DNA of 64,000 nt, taken from NCBI GenBank assembly GCA_022511345.1, contig JAFLRR010000002.1, forward strand, positions 114,400 to 178,399. Direction: 5' to 3'. The stretch is from Alistipes sp. GTDB taxonomy: Bacteria; Bacteroidota; Bacteroidia; Bacteroidales; Rikenellaceae. Both the position numbers and the translations under genes were made by a program. The notes under the pieces were generated by a model. It saw nothing but the letters and a program-made list of their open reading frames with translations. It was not told the origin of the DNA and searched no databases. Of this stretch, positions 1 through 10,136 are shown one piece after another. The first letter of the stretch is position 1, and the number at the start of each line of letters is the position of its first letter.

Positions 1-30
1 GCGCCGGCGGTCGGTATGTTCCGCCGGCGC
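1..30. other. GC-rich perfect hairpin at window edge
   Basis: Ten bases at the window start (gcgccggcgg) are perfectly complementary to positions 21-30, with a 10-nt loop. It lies just downstream of the minus-strand RidA gene and could be its terminator, but any T-tract would fall outside the window, so the role is open. Confidence 0.4.
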
Positions 31-58
31 ATGGCGCGATGTCTCTGCAACGGGCTAT

Positions 59-433
59 TTATTTTACGGCTATGGCGTCTATCTCGACCAGGGCGCCCAT
101 GGGCAGGCGTGCCACCTGGTAGCAGACGCGGGCGGGCTTGTCGCCGGTGAAGAATTCGGCGTAGACGCCGTTCATGGCTGCAAAATCGTTCATGTCGGCA
201 AGCAGCACGGTGGTCTTGACCACGTCGCCAAGCTCATAGCCAGCCTCGGACAGGATGGCACGGATGTTCTGGAGCGAGCGGCGCGTCTGGGACTCGATGC
301 CGTCGGCCATGTTGCCGGTCGAGGCGTCGATAGGCAGCTGTCCAGATACGTAGAGGGTGTCGCCGGCAGCGATGGCCTGTGAGTAGGGCCCTACGGCCTT
401 GGGAGCCTCGGGCGAGGATATGACTCTTTTCAT
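59..433 (-). CDS. ridA: RidA family enamine/imine deaminase
   Basis: A 124-residue protein of the RidA/YjgF/YER057c family. Members hydrolyse reactive enamine/imine intermediates, such as 2-aminoacrylate released by PLP enzymes, in the cytoplasm. The N-terminus (VISSPEAPKAVGPYSQA) and the C-terminal signature with the substrate-binding Arg (PARVCYQVARLP) followed by VEIDAIAV are typical, and the length is normal. The frame stays open for 16 codons upstream, but the ATG at 433 gives the family N-terminus and lies just below a good promoter, so the longer form is rejected. The neighbouring ompA-family gene has its own terminator, so ridA is probably monocistronic. Confidence 0.93.
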   Translation of the reverse strand: MKRVISSPEAPKAVGPYSQAIAAGDTLYVSGQLPIDASTGNMADGIESQTRRSLQNIRAILSEAGYELGDVVKTTVLLADMNDFAAMNGVYAEFFTGDKPARVCYQVARLPMGALVEIDAIAVK

Positions 434-450
434 AGATGTGTTGTTTTGCA

Positions 451-481
451 CAAAGTTAGGAAAATAAACGACTCGCCGCAA
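451..481 (-). promoter_or_regulatory. Bacteroidetes-type promoter of ridA
   Basis: On the minus strand a -33 TTG (479-481) is followed after 20 nt by TAACTTTG (451-458), matching the TAnnTTTG -7 consensus. It leaves a very short leader before the ridA ATG at 433, which supports that start. Confidence 0.7.
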
Positions 482-484
482 CGA

Positions 485-512
485 AAAACGGGACTCCCGA
501 AGGAAGTCCCGT
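485..512 (-). terminator. Intrinsic terminator of the OmpA-family gene
   Basis: The stem acgggact/agtcccgt (488-495 with 505-512) is followed on the minus strand by a T-rich run. It lies 24 bp past the stop of the gene at 536. Confidence 0.75.
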
Positions 513-535
513 CAAAGTAGCTTTTCGAGCGGATA

Positions 536-1693
536 TTACTCGATGAACACGCAGCGGTTGAGCGCGGGGTCGTCGAAACGGTTGTTCTCGTCGCCGACAG
601 CCTTCTTGACCAGGCGGTTAGCCGGGATGTTGTACTTGTTTACGAGGATGTCGTAAACGTACTGCATGCGCTTCTCGCTCAGCTCCTTGTTGATCTGCGC
701 CGTGCCGGTTGCCTTGTCAGCCGAGCCGGTGATGGTGAAGGTCTTGGTGCTGTTGGTGCTGATAGCGTGCTTTACGTAGAAGTCGAGGTTGGTCAGCTCC
801 TTGCTGTCGAGGGTAGCCTTGCCGATGGGGAAGAAGAGTACCACGGGAGTGGGCTCGTGAGTCTCGACGGTGTTGGTTACGGTCACAGTCTCGGTCTGAG
901 GCTTGCGGTTGCGCAGCTCCTCGTTCTCGGCCTTGAGCTTCTCGATCTCGTTGAGGTAGGTCGAGTAGTCGGGAACTACGGGAGCCTTGGCACGGCTGAA
1001 GTTGCTGCGGTTGAACTTGAACGCGAGACCTGCGGTAACCGAGGTCATGCCCTCGCCGCGGCAGCCTGATATAACGCCGTCGAAGCGGTCAGCTACGAAG
1101 AGCTGGCGAACCTCGAGGGTCAGGTCTACGACCTTGCCCAGGCGGATGGTGTTCAACAGACCGATCGAACCTGCAGGCTCATTGTCGCGAGCGCTGCCGC
1201 CGTCCCACGAGAAGGAACGTGCCCAGCCCAGACCGCCGAAGAGGATGAAGTTCCAGGTGCGGGTCTCCTTGTAGCCGCCGATGGCGTGCGAGAGGTTCCA
1301 CATTGCGTCGATATGGAGGTACGATACGCCGAACTTCTCCTTGAATGCGTTGCCGGCAGCCTTACCGGCAGCGTACATCGACTGATAGCCGGTGTAGCCC
1401 TTGGCAGTTACGCCCGACCAGCCGATACGTGCACCGACGCTGGGGGTGATCCACTTGCCGATGTTGATGTCGAGGGCTCCGCCTATACGGTCGCTTCCGT
1501 GCGAGTCGAAATCGCCTTCGTAAACGTTGATACCGCCTGCTACTCCGATGAAGATGTTGTCGAAGAAACCGTTGGTTTCATACGGGCCTCGAACGATCTT
1601 GTTGTTCTCGTCGCGGTTGCCATTCTCCTGAGCCGAAACGCCGAGCACGGTGAATGCCAGCAGCGCGGCCAAAAGGGTCAATTTTCTTTTCAT
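536..1693 (-). CDS. OmpA-family outer membrane protein
   Basis: A 385-residue outer membrane protein. Residues 1-22 form a Sec signal peptide ending in VSAQ. Residues about 35-230 look like an eight-strand beta-barrel rich in Gly and aromatics. A linker at about 235-275 contains a short charged, coiled-coil-like stretch (YLNEIEKLKAENEELRN). The C-terminal OmpA-like domain (about 285-385) binds peptidoglycan and shows the expected FPIGKATLDS start and the NKELSEKRMQYV motif. The likely role is anchoring the outer membrane to the cell wall, possibly with some porin activity. It is transcribed alone, with a terminator at 485-512. The length and two-domain layout match abundant Bacteroidales OmpA homologues. 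Confidence 0.9.
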   Translation of the reverse strand: MKRKLTLLAALLAFTVLGVSAQENGNRDENNKIVRGPYETNGFFDNIFIGVAGGINVYEGDFDSHGSDRIGGALDINIGKWITPSVGARIGWSGVTAKGYTGYQSMYAAGKAAGNAFKEKFGVSYLHIDAMWNLSHAIGGYKETRTWNFILFGGLGWARSFSWDGGSARDNEPAGSIGLLNTIRLGKVVDLTLEVRQLFVADRFDGVISGCRGEGMTSVTAGLAFKFNRSNFSRAKAPVVPDYSTYLNEIEKLKAENEELRNRKPQTETVTVTNTVETHEPTPVVLFFPIGKATLDSKELTNLDFYVKHAISTNSTKTFTITGSADKATGTAQINKELSEKRMQYVYDILVNKYNIPANRLVKKAVGDENNRFDDPALNRCVFIE

Positions 1694-1748
1694 AAATCTT
1701 TGTAATTAATAATGTAATGTTTCCTTTCCGTATGCGTCTGAAAACAGA

Positions 1749-1756
1749 CAAATGTA
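1749..1756 (-). promoter_or_regulatory. Candidate -7 element for the OmpA-family gene
   Basis: TACATTTG on the minus strand fits the TAnnTTTG consensus and sits about 55 bp upstream of the ATG at 1693. No TTG is found at the usual 20-nt spacing, so only half of the promoter is supported. The 275-bp gap 1694-1968 otherwise holds only the divergent promoter noted for the META gene. Confidence 0.4.
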
Positions 1757-1889
1757 CAAATTCGGCACAAATTTAGCTAAAAAAAACGACAACGCCAAAA
1801 CATTCAGCTTTATCTGCTGAGGCTGCCGACAGGCTGCCGCAGTGCGAAAAGAAATGCGCCTCAGAGGTCGCTGTTTGGCATTTTATGCC

Positions 1890-1897
1890 TATATTTG
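1890..1897 (+). promoter_or_regulatory. Candidate -7 element for META lipoprotein gene
   Basis: TATATTTG on the plus strand matches TAnnTTTG, about 72 bp upstream of the ATG at 1969. The -33 half is not clear. Confidence 0.45.
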
Positions 1898-1968
1898 CAC
1901 TCCCGAACCGCCGGCGGACGGATGCGGCGGAAAATTTGTTGACAATAAACCGATAATATTTTTTTGTT

Positions 1969-2391
1969 ATGGTAAGAATCATTAAAATCGTTGCCGTCAT
2001 CGCAGTTCTCGCGGTTGCGGCCGGATGCTGCCGCTGCAAGCGCTCGAGCCGCACGGCCGAACCCTTCACCGGAACGGAGTGGGTGCTGGTGCGTCTCATG
2101 GGCCAGGATATCAAGGCAGCCGACGGAACCTTCCGTCTGAATTTTTCGGCTGAAGGCCGTGTTACGGGCCGCGGCGCCTGCAACAGCATCTTCGGCGAAT
2201 ATACCCTCACGGGCGACGGACGCATAGACCTCAGCCATCTGGGTTCGACGCGCATGCTCTGCCCCGACATGGCCGGCGAGAACGAGTTCTTCGCTGTCGT
2301 CAGCGGCGCTACCTCCTACGAAATCGACGGACAGATGCTCATGCTCTTCCGCGACGGCGAGATGCAGGCCGTGTTCCAGGCTGTGAAGTAG
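1969..2391 (+). CDS. META/HslJ-domain lipoprotein
   Basis: A 140-residue predicted lipoprotein. The N-terminal hydrophobic stretch ends in VLAVAAGC, a lipobox with Cys at about residue 20, followed by a positively charged spacer. The rest is one META (DUF306/HslJ-like) domain with the typical TEWVLVRLMGQ opening, the GACN motif (RGACNSIFGEYT) and a STRMLCPD segment. HslJ in E. coli is linked to heat and novobiocin resistance; the biochemical role of META domains is not established. It is a single gene followed by a strong terminator. The family call is firm, the function is not. Confidence 0.85.
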   Translation: MVRIIKIVAVIAVLAVAAGCCRCKRSSRTAEPFTGTEWVLVRLMGQDIKAADGTFRLNFSAEGRVTGRGACNSIFGEYTLTGDGRIDLSHLGSTRMLCPDMAGENEFFAVVSGATSYEIDGQMLMLFRDGEMQAVFQAVK

Positions 2392-2414
2392 TCAGAAGAG
2401 GGCTGAAAACGATT

Positions 2415-2452
2415 CGGGCGGCAAACCTTGGAGGGTTGCCGCCCGTTTTTTT
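2415..2452 (+). terminator. Bidirectional terminator between META gene and recR
   Basis: The ten-base-pair stem cgggcggcaa/ttgccgcccg is followed by seven T on the plus strand. A shorter A-rich run on the other side allows it also to serve the convergent recR transcript. Confidence 0.85.
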
Positions 2453-2466
2453 GCGTGCGCTGCCGG

Positions 2467-3063
2467 CTACTCTATCTCGCGGCGGTTGCGCAGTGCGTGG
2501 GTTATGGTCAGCTCGTCGACATACTCCAGTTCGTCGCCGAAGCCTATGCCGCGCGCTATCGAGGTGACCTTCAGCCCGGGGAACTGGCGCAGGCGGTTCA
2601 TGATGTAGAACAGTGTGGTCTCGCCCTCGACCGAAGTCGAGACGGCCAGTATCACCTCGCGAATCTCTCCGCGGGCTATGTTGTCGACCAGCAGGTCGAT
2701 TTTCAGATCCGAGGGGGCTATGCCCTGCATGGGCGATATGACGCCTCCGAGCACGTGGTAGAGGCCGCGGTACTGGTGAGTGTTCTCGATGGAGAGCACG
2801 TCCGACACCTGCTCGACAACGCAGACCGTGGTGCGGTCGCGCTCGGGGTCGGAGCAGATAGAGCACAGCTCATCGTCCGAGAGGTTGTTGCAGTGCCGGC
2901 AGCGGCGTATCTCGTTGCGGAAGCGAGATATGGCCGAGGTCATCTCGGCCACCGACTCGCTCTCCATGCGAAGCAGGTGAACGGCCAGACGCATTGCCGT
3001 GCGCCGGCCTATTCCGGGCAGCTTCGAGAGCTCGCCCACGCAGTCTTTGAGAAGTTTGGACAC
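2467..3063 (-). CDS. recR: Recombination mediator protein RecR
   Basis: A 198-residue RecR. In the RecFOR pathway it acts with RecO to load RecA at single-strand gaps. An N-terminal helix-hairpin-helix (LSKLPGIGRRTAMRLAVHLL) is followed by a C4 zinc finger at about residues 55-70 (CRHCNNLSDDELCSIC), a Toprim domain (about 79-175, with VCVVEQVSD and the YHVLGGVISPMQGI segment) and the Walker-B-like tail. The length matches the family. It lies 16 bp downstream of the batE-like gene on the same strand and is likely cotranscribed, but the two have no functional link. Confidence 0.96.
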   Translation of the reverse strand: MSKLLKDCVGELSKLPGIGRRTAMRLAVHLLRMESESVAEMTSAISRFRNEIRRCRHCNNLSDDELCSICSDPERDRTTVCVVEQVSDVLSIENTHQYRGLYHVLGGVISPMQGIAPSDLKIDLLVDNIARGEIREVILAVSTSVEGETTLFYIMNRLRQFPGLKVTSIARGIGFGDELEYVDELTITHALRNRREIE

Positions 3064-3079
3064 TGTAGCTCCCTGGAAT

Positions 3080-3916
3080 TTATATTATCTCTATGCGGCG
3101 GGCTCGGACCCAGCCCTTCTTGCCGTCGGCGATGACTATCTCGCACCACTCGTCCGAACTCTCGGTGATTCGCACCGCGGTGCCCTCGTGCAGCACGAAC
3201 AGGTCGGTGGCCGAGTTGTCGGGCGAGCTCTTCACGGGCACCGACTGGCCCATTACGATGGCCTCGGTGCGTCCCGCAGCCTCCTTGCGTCCGGCATTCG
3301 AGAAGGCTGTCGATACGGCGAAGAGCAGGGCGCAGCCCAGCATGCCGTAGAAGCCCGCCTTGCGCCGGGCGAGACGCGACGAGAGCAGATAGGTCGCCGC
3401 GCATGCGAGCATCGCGGCCAGCGCAACCAGCGACAGCACGGCCCACGAGGTCGAGCTCATCGTGTTGCGTATGCTGCGCACCTTGTCGGCCAGGAAGAAG
3501 CCCGGGACGGACTCTATGTTGTCCTTGGTCCGCTCCTCGGCCGATTCGAGGTTGTAGCGTATGTCGTCGTTGCCGGGGTCGAGCCTCAACGCACGGCGGT
3601 AGTAGAGTATTGCCTGTCCCAGGCGTCCGGTCTTGAAGAGGGCGTTGGCCAGGTTGTTGTAGAGCTTGGCCGAGTGACGTCCGCGTCCGAGAATGGCGGT
3701 GTAGCCCTCGGCGGCGGCGTGATAGTCGCCGTTGACATAGGCCGTGTTGGACTTGTCCCACAGCTCGTCCTCGGAGAGTTCGGCTGCGGCGGGGGCTGCA
3801 GCCACGGCCGTGGTGTCGCTTGTCTGCACATCGCTCTCTGCGGCCTGCTGCGACGCAGCGCTGCAGCTCAGGCCGAGCAGCAGTGCCGGAATTGTAGCAA
3901 AAAGATATCTTTTCAT
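3080..3916 (-). CDS. batE: BatE-like TPR and SH3-domain protein
   Basis: A 278-residue envelope protein. A signal-like N-terminus is followed by a low-complexity Ala-rich stretch, two to three TPR helices (about 50-130, including the YNNLANALFKTGRLGQAILYY repeat region), two transmembrane helices (about 157-180 and 187-206) and a C-terminal bacterial SH3 domain (about 219-278, ending GWVRARRIEII). This order is typical of BatE from the Bacteroides aerotolerance operon. It lies 10 bp downstream of batD, supporting the call. Bat proteins are thought to form a periplasmic or inner-membrane complex with BatA/BatB; the mechanism is not settled. Confidence 0.85.
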   Translation of the reverse strand: MKRYLFATIPALLLGLSCSAASQQAAESDVQTSDTTAVAAAPAAAELSEDELWDKSNTAYVNGDYHAAAEGYTAILGRGRHSAKLYNNLANALFKTGRLGQAILYYRRALRLDPGNDDIRYNLESAEERTKDNIESVPGFFLADKVRSIRNTMSSTSWAVLSLVALAAMLACAATYLLSSRLARRKAGFYGMLGCALLFAVSTAFSNAGRKEAAGRTEAIVMGQSVPVKSSPDNSATDLFVLHEGTAVRITESSDEWCEIVIADGKKGWVRARRIEII

Positions 3917-3926
3917 CGTCTGCCTC

Positions 3927-5780
3927 CTATTTTTTTACGACCGACTCGATTTTGGATACGAACTCCACGCCGCGGGCATATATCTCCTCGGCGGCCGCTG
4001 GTCCCGAGGGCGAATACTGAGCCTCCTCGCAGCGTGTGACGATGTCGGCGAAGCGCTGCGAGACGGCGGCATCGACGCCGCGGCGGTGCAGCTCCTCGCG
4101 CACGTTCTCCTTGGTCAGGTCGGCAACGGGAATGTTCAGCTTGTCGCCCATGTAGCCCCACATCGCACGCAGCATCTCCTCGTAGAAGGCCCGGCTGTCG
4201 CCCTCCTTCATATGGCGGGCGGCGGCGCGGAAACGCTGCACGGCGGCCTTGTTGGCGCGGCGTCCGCGCACCAGTGCCGTGTTGCGGTTGTCGCGCATGC
4301 GCTTGCGGATGACAAGGTAGAGAATCGCGAACAGCAGGACTATGGCTCCCGCCGCCGTGAAATAGGCGCCGCTGAAGAGGAACGGCTGCGAGATGTCGCG
4401 CAGGTCGGCTTTGCCGAGTTTTATGCGCACGTCGCGGCCCAGCATGCGGACATCCTCCTTGGACAGGCCGGATACGATTCTGACGGTCGAGTCCTGTCCC
4501 GAAGCGTCGGGCGAGACCTCAACCGTCGCGGCCTTGGCGTGCAGCGTCTCATATCGGCCGGCTGCGGGGTCGAAGAAGGTGAACTCGACGGGGGCTATCT
4601 CGTAGGAGCCCTCGGCGCGCGCTATGAAGGGGTATTCGAACTGCCGGTATCCCGTGGCGCCCTCGTGCGAGGTGCGTATCGACTCGGTGGTCTTGACGGT
4701 GTACTGCTCGAACGACGAGGGGAGCGTGAGGGCGGGAGCCTGCACGAAGGCCAGATTGCCGGTGCCCGAGATGCGCACGGTGTATGTGGCGGCCGAATTG
4801 GCCTTGAGCTCGGCGGCGGGGGCTGTGGCCTCCATCGTGAAGCGTCCAACGGCGCCCGTGAAGCTCGGCGGAGCGCCTGCCGGCAGCGGCTTGACGTTGA
4901 CCGTGGTGCGGCCCGTCTGCAGCTTGCGCTCGACATTGTAGACGTCGGGCATCGAACCGAAGAAGGGGTCGTGGCGGCGGTTGCTGTTCTGCACGACAAC
5001 CTGCGCCACAACGTTTATCTCGGCCGGGTCTATGGTCAACTCGCCCGACTGCTGCGGGTAGAGCAGATATTCGGCCAGCACGGTGGTCTCGTATATCTTG
5101 CCGTCGTAGGTCTCGCGGCGGCTCTGGCGCTCGTCGCTGTTGAGCTGCTGGGCCCAGAAACCGTTGAAAGAGGGGTATTTGCCTCCGTTGCTGCCAACGA
5201 TGGGCACGCGCTGGTAGAGCTTGAGCGAGGCCCTGACGGGTTCGCCCTTGTAGACCGTGTTGCGCGAGAGCACCAGCCGCAGCATCAGGTCGTCCTTGCC
5301 TATGCGGCCGTCGGCCGTGCGTTCGGCTTCGCTTTCGCGCACCGAGTTTCCGCTCTGTCCGCTCTGCGTGCCGCCGGAGCCCTTCTCGTCGACCACCTCG
5401 ACCGGAAGCGGCCGCGTGGAGTATCTCTTGCCGCCGACCGTCACGGTCGCGGGGCCTATGGTGAAGTTGCCGGCCGCGGAGCCCGCCAGCACGTAGAAGT
5501 AGCTGACGTTATATGAGGCCTTGCTCTGTCCGTTGACTATCTGGAAGCTGCGGCTCTGCGAGACCGACGGGCCCGCAAGCAGGTCGAAGCCCTCGAACGA
5601 GGGGGCCGTGAAAGAGTCCTTGTCGGGGTCGGCGCTCACCGAAAACTCCACGCGGAAGGCTTCGCCCGCCGCGACCATCATGGGCGCCTTGACTTCGAAC
5701 GTGACCTCGTCGGCTGCGGCCGTACGCATGCCGGCGGCCGCAAGAGCCGCGACAAGGAGTATCGCTCTGAAAAATCTCAT
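3927..5780 (-). CDS. batD: BatD-like protein (aerotolerance, oxygen tolerance family)
   Basis: A 617-residue BatD family protein. A signal peptide at 1-23 is followed by tandem Ig-like beta domains, with the family pattern DEVTFEVKAPMMVAAGE at the mature N-terminus and the LDPAEIN-type segment near the middle. A single transmembrane helix lies at about 465-490, and a cytoplasmic helical tail contains FYEEMLRAMWGYMGDKL. In Bacteroides fragilis the bat operon contributes to survival under oxygen. Here batD is the first visible bat gene: the gene upstream is fumarase, and no batA, batB, batC or MoxR ATPase is present, so these would have to be elsewhere. Confidence 0.9.
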   Translation of the reverse strand: MRFFRAILLVAALAAAGMRTAAADEVTFEVKAPMMVAAGEAFRVEFSVSADPDKDSFTAPSFEGFDLLAGPSVSQSRSFQIVNGQSKASYNVSYFYVLAGSAAGNFTIGPATVTVGGKRYSTRPLPVEVVDEKGSGGTQSGQSGNSVRESEAERTADGRIGKDDLMLRLVLSRNTVYKGEPVRASLKLYQRVPIVGSNGGKYPSFNGFWAQQLNSDERQSRRETYDGKIYETTVLAEYLLYPQQSGELTIDPAEINVVAQVVVQNSNRRHDPFFGSMPDVYNVERKLQTGRTTVNVKPLPAGAPPSFTGAVGRFTMEATAPAAELKANSAATYTVRISGTGNLAFVQAPALTLPSSFEQYTVKTTESIRTSHEGATGYRQFEYPFIARAEGSYEIAPVEFTFFDPAAGRYETLHAKAATVEVSPDASGQDSTVRIVSGLSKEDVRMLGRDVRIKLGKADLRDISQPFLFSGAYFTAAGAIVLLFAILYLVIRKRMRDNRNTALVRGRRANKAAVQRFRAAARHMKEGDSRAFYEEMLRAMWGYMGDKLNIPVADLTKENVREELHRRGVDAAVSQRFADIVTRCEEAQYSPSGPAAAEEIYARGVEFVSKIESVVKK

Positions 5781-5851
5781 CCGTTAAAATCTTTGATATA
5801 ACCCGTAACGCACGCCCCGGACCTTTTATTGTGCGGGGCGGCGTTTATGCA

Positions 5852-5886
5852 GACGGCGGCAGGCCGCCTCAGGGGCGGCCGCCGTC
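5852..5886 (-). terminator. GC-rich hairpin downstream of fumarase
   Basis: The nine-base stem gacggcggc/gccgccgtc encloses a smaller internal GC pairing. It sits 16 bp past the fumarase stop on the minus strand. No T-tract follows, so it may be only a partial terminator or an attenuating structure before batD. Confidence 0.35.
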
Positions 5887-5901
5887 GCGGAGTGTCGGTG
5901 C

Positions 5902-7512
<1,611 letters not shown>

Positions 7513-7583
7513 AGCTTTATCTCAATATTTAATGTTTGCAAACGGTGCGGATGCGGCGCATAGCCGCAGGTCGCGAGCGAATG

Positions 7584-7591
7584 CAAAGATA
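7584..7591 (-). promoter_or_regulatory. -7 element of the fumarase promoter
   Basis: TATCTTTG on the minus strand, about 72 bp upstream of the fumarase ATG. GTG rather than TTG lies at the 20-nt spacing, so the -33 box is weak. Confidence 0.5.
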
Positions 7592-7707
7592 CTAAAAACA
7601 ATCAATAACCGCACCGCTTGCGACCGATTTTCTCGCTTTGCCCCGTTCGGGTCCGCACCGCGAGGCAAGACGCGGCCCGAATATTGCCCCGCCTGGCGGG
7701 TGCGGCG

Positions 7708-7738
7708 TTGTGCGAAACGGCAAAAAATGCTATCTTTG
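7708..7738 (+). promoter_or_regulatory. Promoter of the cation:proton antiporter gene
   Basis: TTG at 7708-7710 is followed after 20 nt by TATCTTTG (7731-7738). The ATG is at 7767, giving a leader of about 20 nt. A canonical Bacteroidetes promoter. Confidence 0.75.
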
Positions 7739-7766
7739 CGCGGAACAATCCGATTAACATATCAAT

Positions 7767-10037
7767 ATGTCGCAAATACCATCACTGATATCCGACCTGG
7801 CGGTCATACTCGTGGCTGCGGGTCTGGTTACGCTGCTGTTCAAGTGGCTCAAGCAGCCCGTCGTGCTGGGCTACATCGTGGCCGGGCTGCTGGCCGGACC
7901 GGCCGTAAAGCAGATGCCGACGGTGACGGATATCGAGAGCATACACATCTGGGCCGACATAGGCGTGGTCTTCCTGCTCTTCACGCTGGGTCTGGACTTC
8001 AGCTTCAGAAAGCTCATGAAGGTGGGCGGCACGGCGGTCATAGGGGCCGTGACGGTGGTCATAGGCATGATGACGGCAGGATATCTCACGGGCTTGTCGT
8101 TAGGATGGGGACATATGAACAGCCTCTTTCTGGGCGGCATGCTCTCGATGTCGTCGACGACCATAATATTCAAGGCTTTCGACGACATGGGCCTGCGAAA
8201 CAGACAGTTCGCCGGCGTGGTGTTCGGAATACTCATTGTCGAGGATCTGTTCGCCGTGCTGCTCATGGTGCTGCTCTCGACGCTGGCCGTGAGCAAGCAT
8301 GTCGAGGGCATGGAGCTGCTGGGCAGCGTGGTCAAGCTGGGAGTCTTTCTGCTGTTCTGCTTCGTGGTGGGCATCTACCTCATACCGTCGTTTCTGAAGA
8401 AGGCGCGACGATTCCTCAACGACGAGACGCTGCTGATAGTGGGCCTGGGACTGTGTCTCGGAATGGTCATGATAGCCACCCGGGCAGGATTCTCATACGC
8501 GCTGGGCGCCTTCGTCATGGGCTCGATACTGGCCGAGACCACCGAAGCCGAGCGAATCGAACATCTGGTAAAGCCGGTAAAGGACCTCTTCGGCGCCATA
8601 TTCTTCGTCTCGGTCGGCATGCTCATCGACCCCGCACTGCTGTGGGAGTACAAGCTGCCGATCGTAATCCTCACGCTGGTGGTCATGGCGGGACAGATAC
8701 TCTTCGCGAGCTCGGGAATACTGCTCTCGGGACAGAGCGTGAGGGTGGCCGTGCTGTCGGGATTCTCGCTGGCGCAGATCGGCGAGTTCGCCTTCATCAT
8801 CGCCTCGCTGGGCCTCACGCTCAAGGTCACCGACCACTTTCTCTACCCGATAGTGGTGGCCGTGTCGGTCATCACGACATTCTTCACACCCTATATGATA
8901 CGGCTTGCCGAGCCGGCCTGCCAGGCCGTAGAGCGGGCCATACCTCCGCGCATGCGACGCCTGCTCGAGCGCTATGCCTCGGGCTCGAACACCATACGCC
9001 AGAAGAGCGAGTGGAACAAGCTGCTGAAGGCCATAGCCCGCATCGTGGGCATATATACGGCCGTCACGCTGGTGCTGATATTCATCTGGCTGCAGCTGGC
9101 AGCACCGATCATCACCGAATATCTGCCGGGCCTCAAGGGTCGCATCGTGGCGCTGGCTGGAATACTGGTGCTAATTGCCCCCATGCTGCGGGCGATAATA
9201 GTCAGCAAGAGCCATTCGCCCGAGTTCCGCAGCCTGTGGAACGACAGCATGTACAACCGCGGCTCGCTGGTGTCGATTACCGTGGTGCGCATCATGCTGT
9301 GCTTCTTCATAGTCATGATACCCGTCGCGCGGCTGCTCGATGCCGCCGGAGGCATAGGCTTCGCCATTGCCGCCGCGGTGGTGGGCCTGGCAATATTCTC
9401 CAAGTGGATGAAGCAGCGCTCGATAACAATGGAGCGACGCTTCTTCGCCAACCTCTCGGCCCGCGAGGCCGAGCAGGAGCGCACGGCCACAATCAACCGA
9501 AGCTTCGCCAGCAACCTGCTCGAACGCGACCTGCATCTGGCCGATTTCGAGGTCAAGCCCTGCTCGCCCAGCATAGGACGCACGCTCCGCGAGCTGAACT
9601 TCCGCCAGAAGTGCAACGTCAACGTGGTGACCATAGTTCGCGGCGAGGAGCGCATCAATATCCCCGGCGGAAACGAACGAATATACCCCTACGACAAGCT
9701 GGTGGTGGCCGGCTCGGACGACGATTTGAAAAACTTCCGCCTCTATGTCGAGGAGCGCTACCGCGACGCGGCCGTGCAGAAGCGCGAGACGGGCGAGGTG
9801 AGCGTCGAGAGCATCTGCATAGGCGAGGGTTCGCAGCTGGCCGGCAAGACCATCCCCGAGTCGGGCATACGCGACATGTTCGGGTGTCTGGTGGTAGGCA
9901 TCGAGCGCAGCACGGGCGCCATCAAGAATCCGCCGCCGTCGACGGTGCTCGAGGCCGGCGACATAGTGTGGGTGGCGGGCGAGATGGATAATATCGTGCG
10001 CCTGGCCGCCGGCGAAGCGGACGGGGAGCAGGCTTGA
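7767..10037 (+). CDS. CPA2-family cation:proton antiporter with tandem RCK-C domains
   Basis: A 756-residue inner-membrane transporter. Residues 1-400 form a Na+/H+ exchanger domain with about 12 membrane helices, opening VILVAAGLVTLLFKWLKQPVVLGYI-like and including the LGAFVMGSILAET segment typical of KefB-type carriers. Two further helices lie at about 430-540. The cytoplasmic tail has two TrkA-C/RCK-C regulatory domains, at about 585-665 (CSPSIGRTLRELNFR) and 670-750 (GSQLAGKTIPESGIRDMFG). No TrkA-N nucleotide-binding domain is seen between them, unlike E. coli KefB/KefC. The likely role is K+ or Na+ efflux coupled to proton entry; substrate specificity cannot be read from sequence. Probably monocistronic. 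Confidence 0.88.
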   Translation: MSQIPSLISDLAVILVAAGLVTLLFKWLKQPVVLGYIVAGLLAGPAVKQMPTVTDIESIHIWADIGVVFLLFTLGLDFSFRKLMKVGGTAVIGAVTVVIGMMTAGYLTGLSLGWGHMNSLFLGGMLSMSSTTIIFKAFDDMGLRNRQFAGVVFGILIVEDLFAVLLMVLLSTLAVSKHVEGMELLGSVVKLGVFLLFCFVVGIYLIPSFLKKARRFLNDETLLIVGLGLCLGMVMIATRAGFSYALGAFVMGSILAETTEAERIEHLVKPVKDLFGAIFFVSVGMLIDPALLWEYKLPIVILTLVVMAGQILFASSGILLSGQSVRVAVLSGFSLAQIGEFAFIIASLGLTLKVTDHFLYPIVVAVSVITTFFTPYMIRLAEPACQAVERAIPPRMRRLLERYASGSNTIRQKSEWNKLLKAIARIVGIYTAVTLVLIFIWLQLAAPIITEYLPGLKGRIVALAGILVLIAPMLRAIIVSKSHSPEFRSLWNDSMYNRGSLVSITVVRIMLCFFIVMIPVARLLDAAGGIGFAIAAAVVGLAIFSKWMKQRSITMERRFFANLSAREAEQERTATINRSFASNLLERDLHLADFEVKPCSPSIGRTLRELNFRQKCNVNVVTIVRGEERINIPGGNERIYPYDKLVVAGSDDDLKNFRLYVEERYRDAAVQKRETGEVSVESICIGEGSQLAGKTIPESGIRDMFGCLVVGIERSTGAIKNPPPSTVLEAGDIVWVAGEMDNIVRLAAGEADGEQA

Positions 10038-10076
10038 TTTTTCGCGACAAAAGAGCAGGGTAGCCAAATTTTTTGC

Positions 10077-10084
10077 TACCTTTG
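10077..10084 (+). promoter_or_regulatory. -7 element of the aldolase promoter
   Basis: TACCTTTG fits TAnnTTTG and lies 53 bp upstream of the fba ATG. The -33 box is not recognisable. Confidence 0.55.
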
Positions 10085-10136
10085 TGCGGCTGTTTCGCAC
10101 AGCCGAGAAGAGACGAACATTAAAAACTATATTCTT

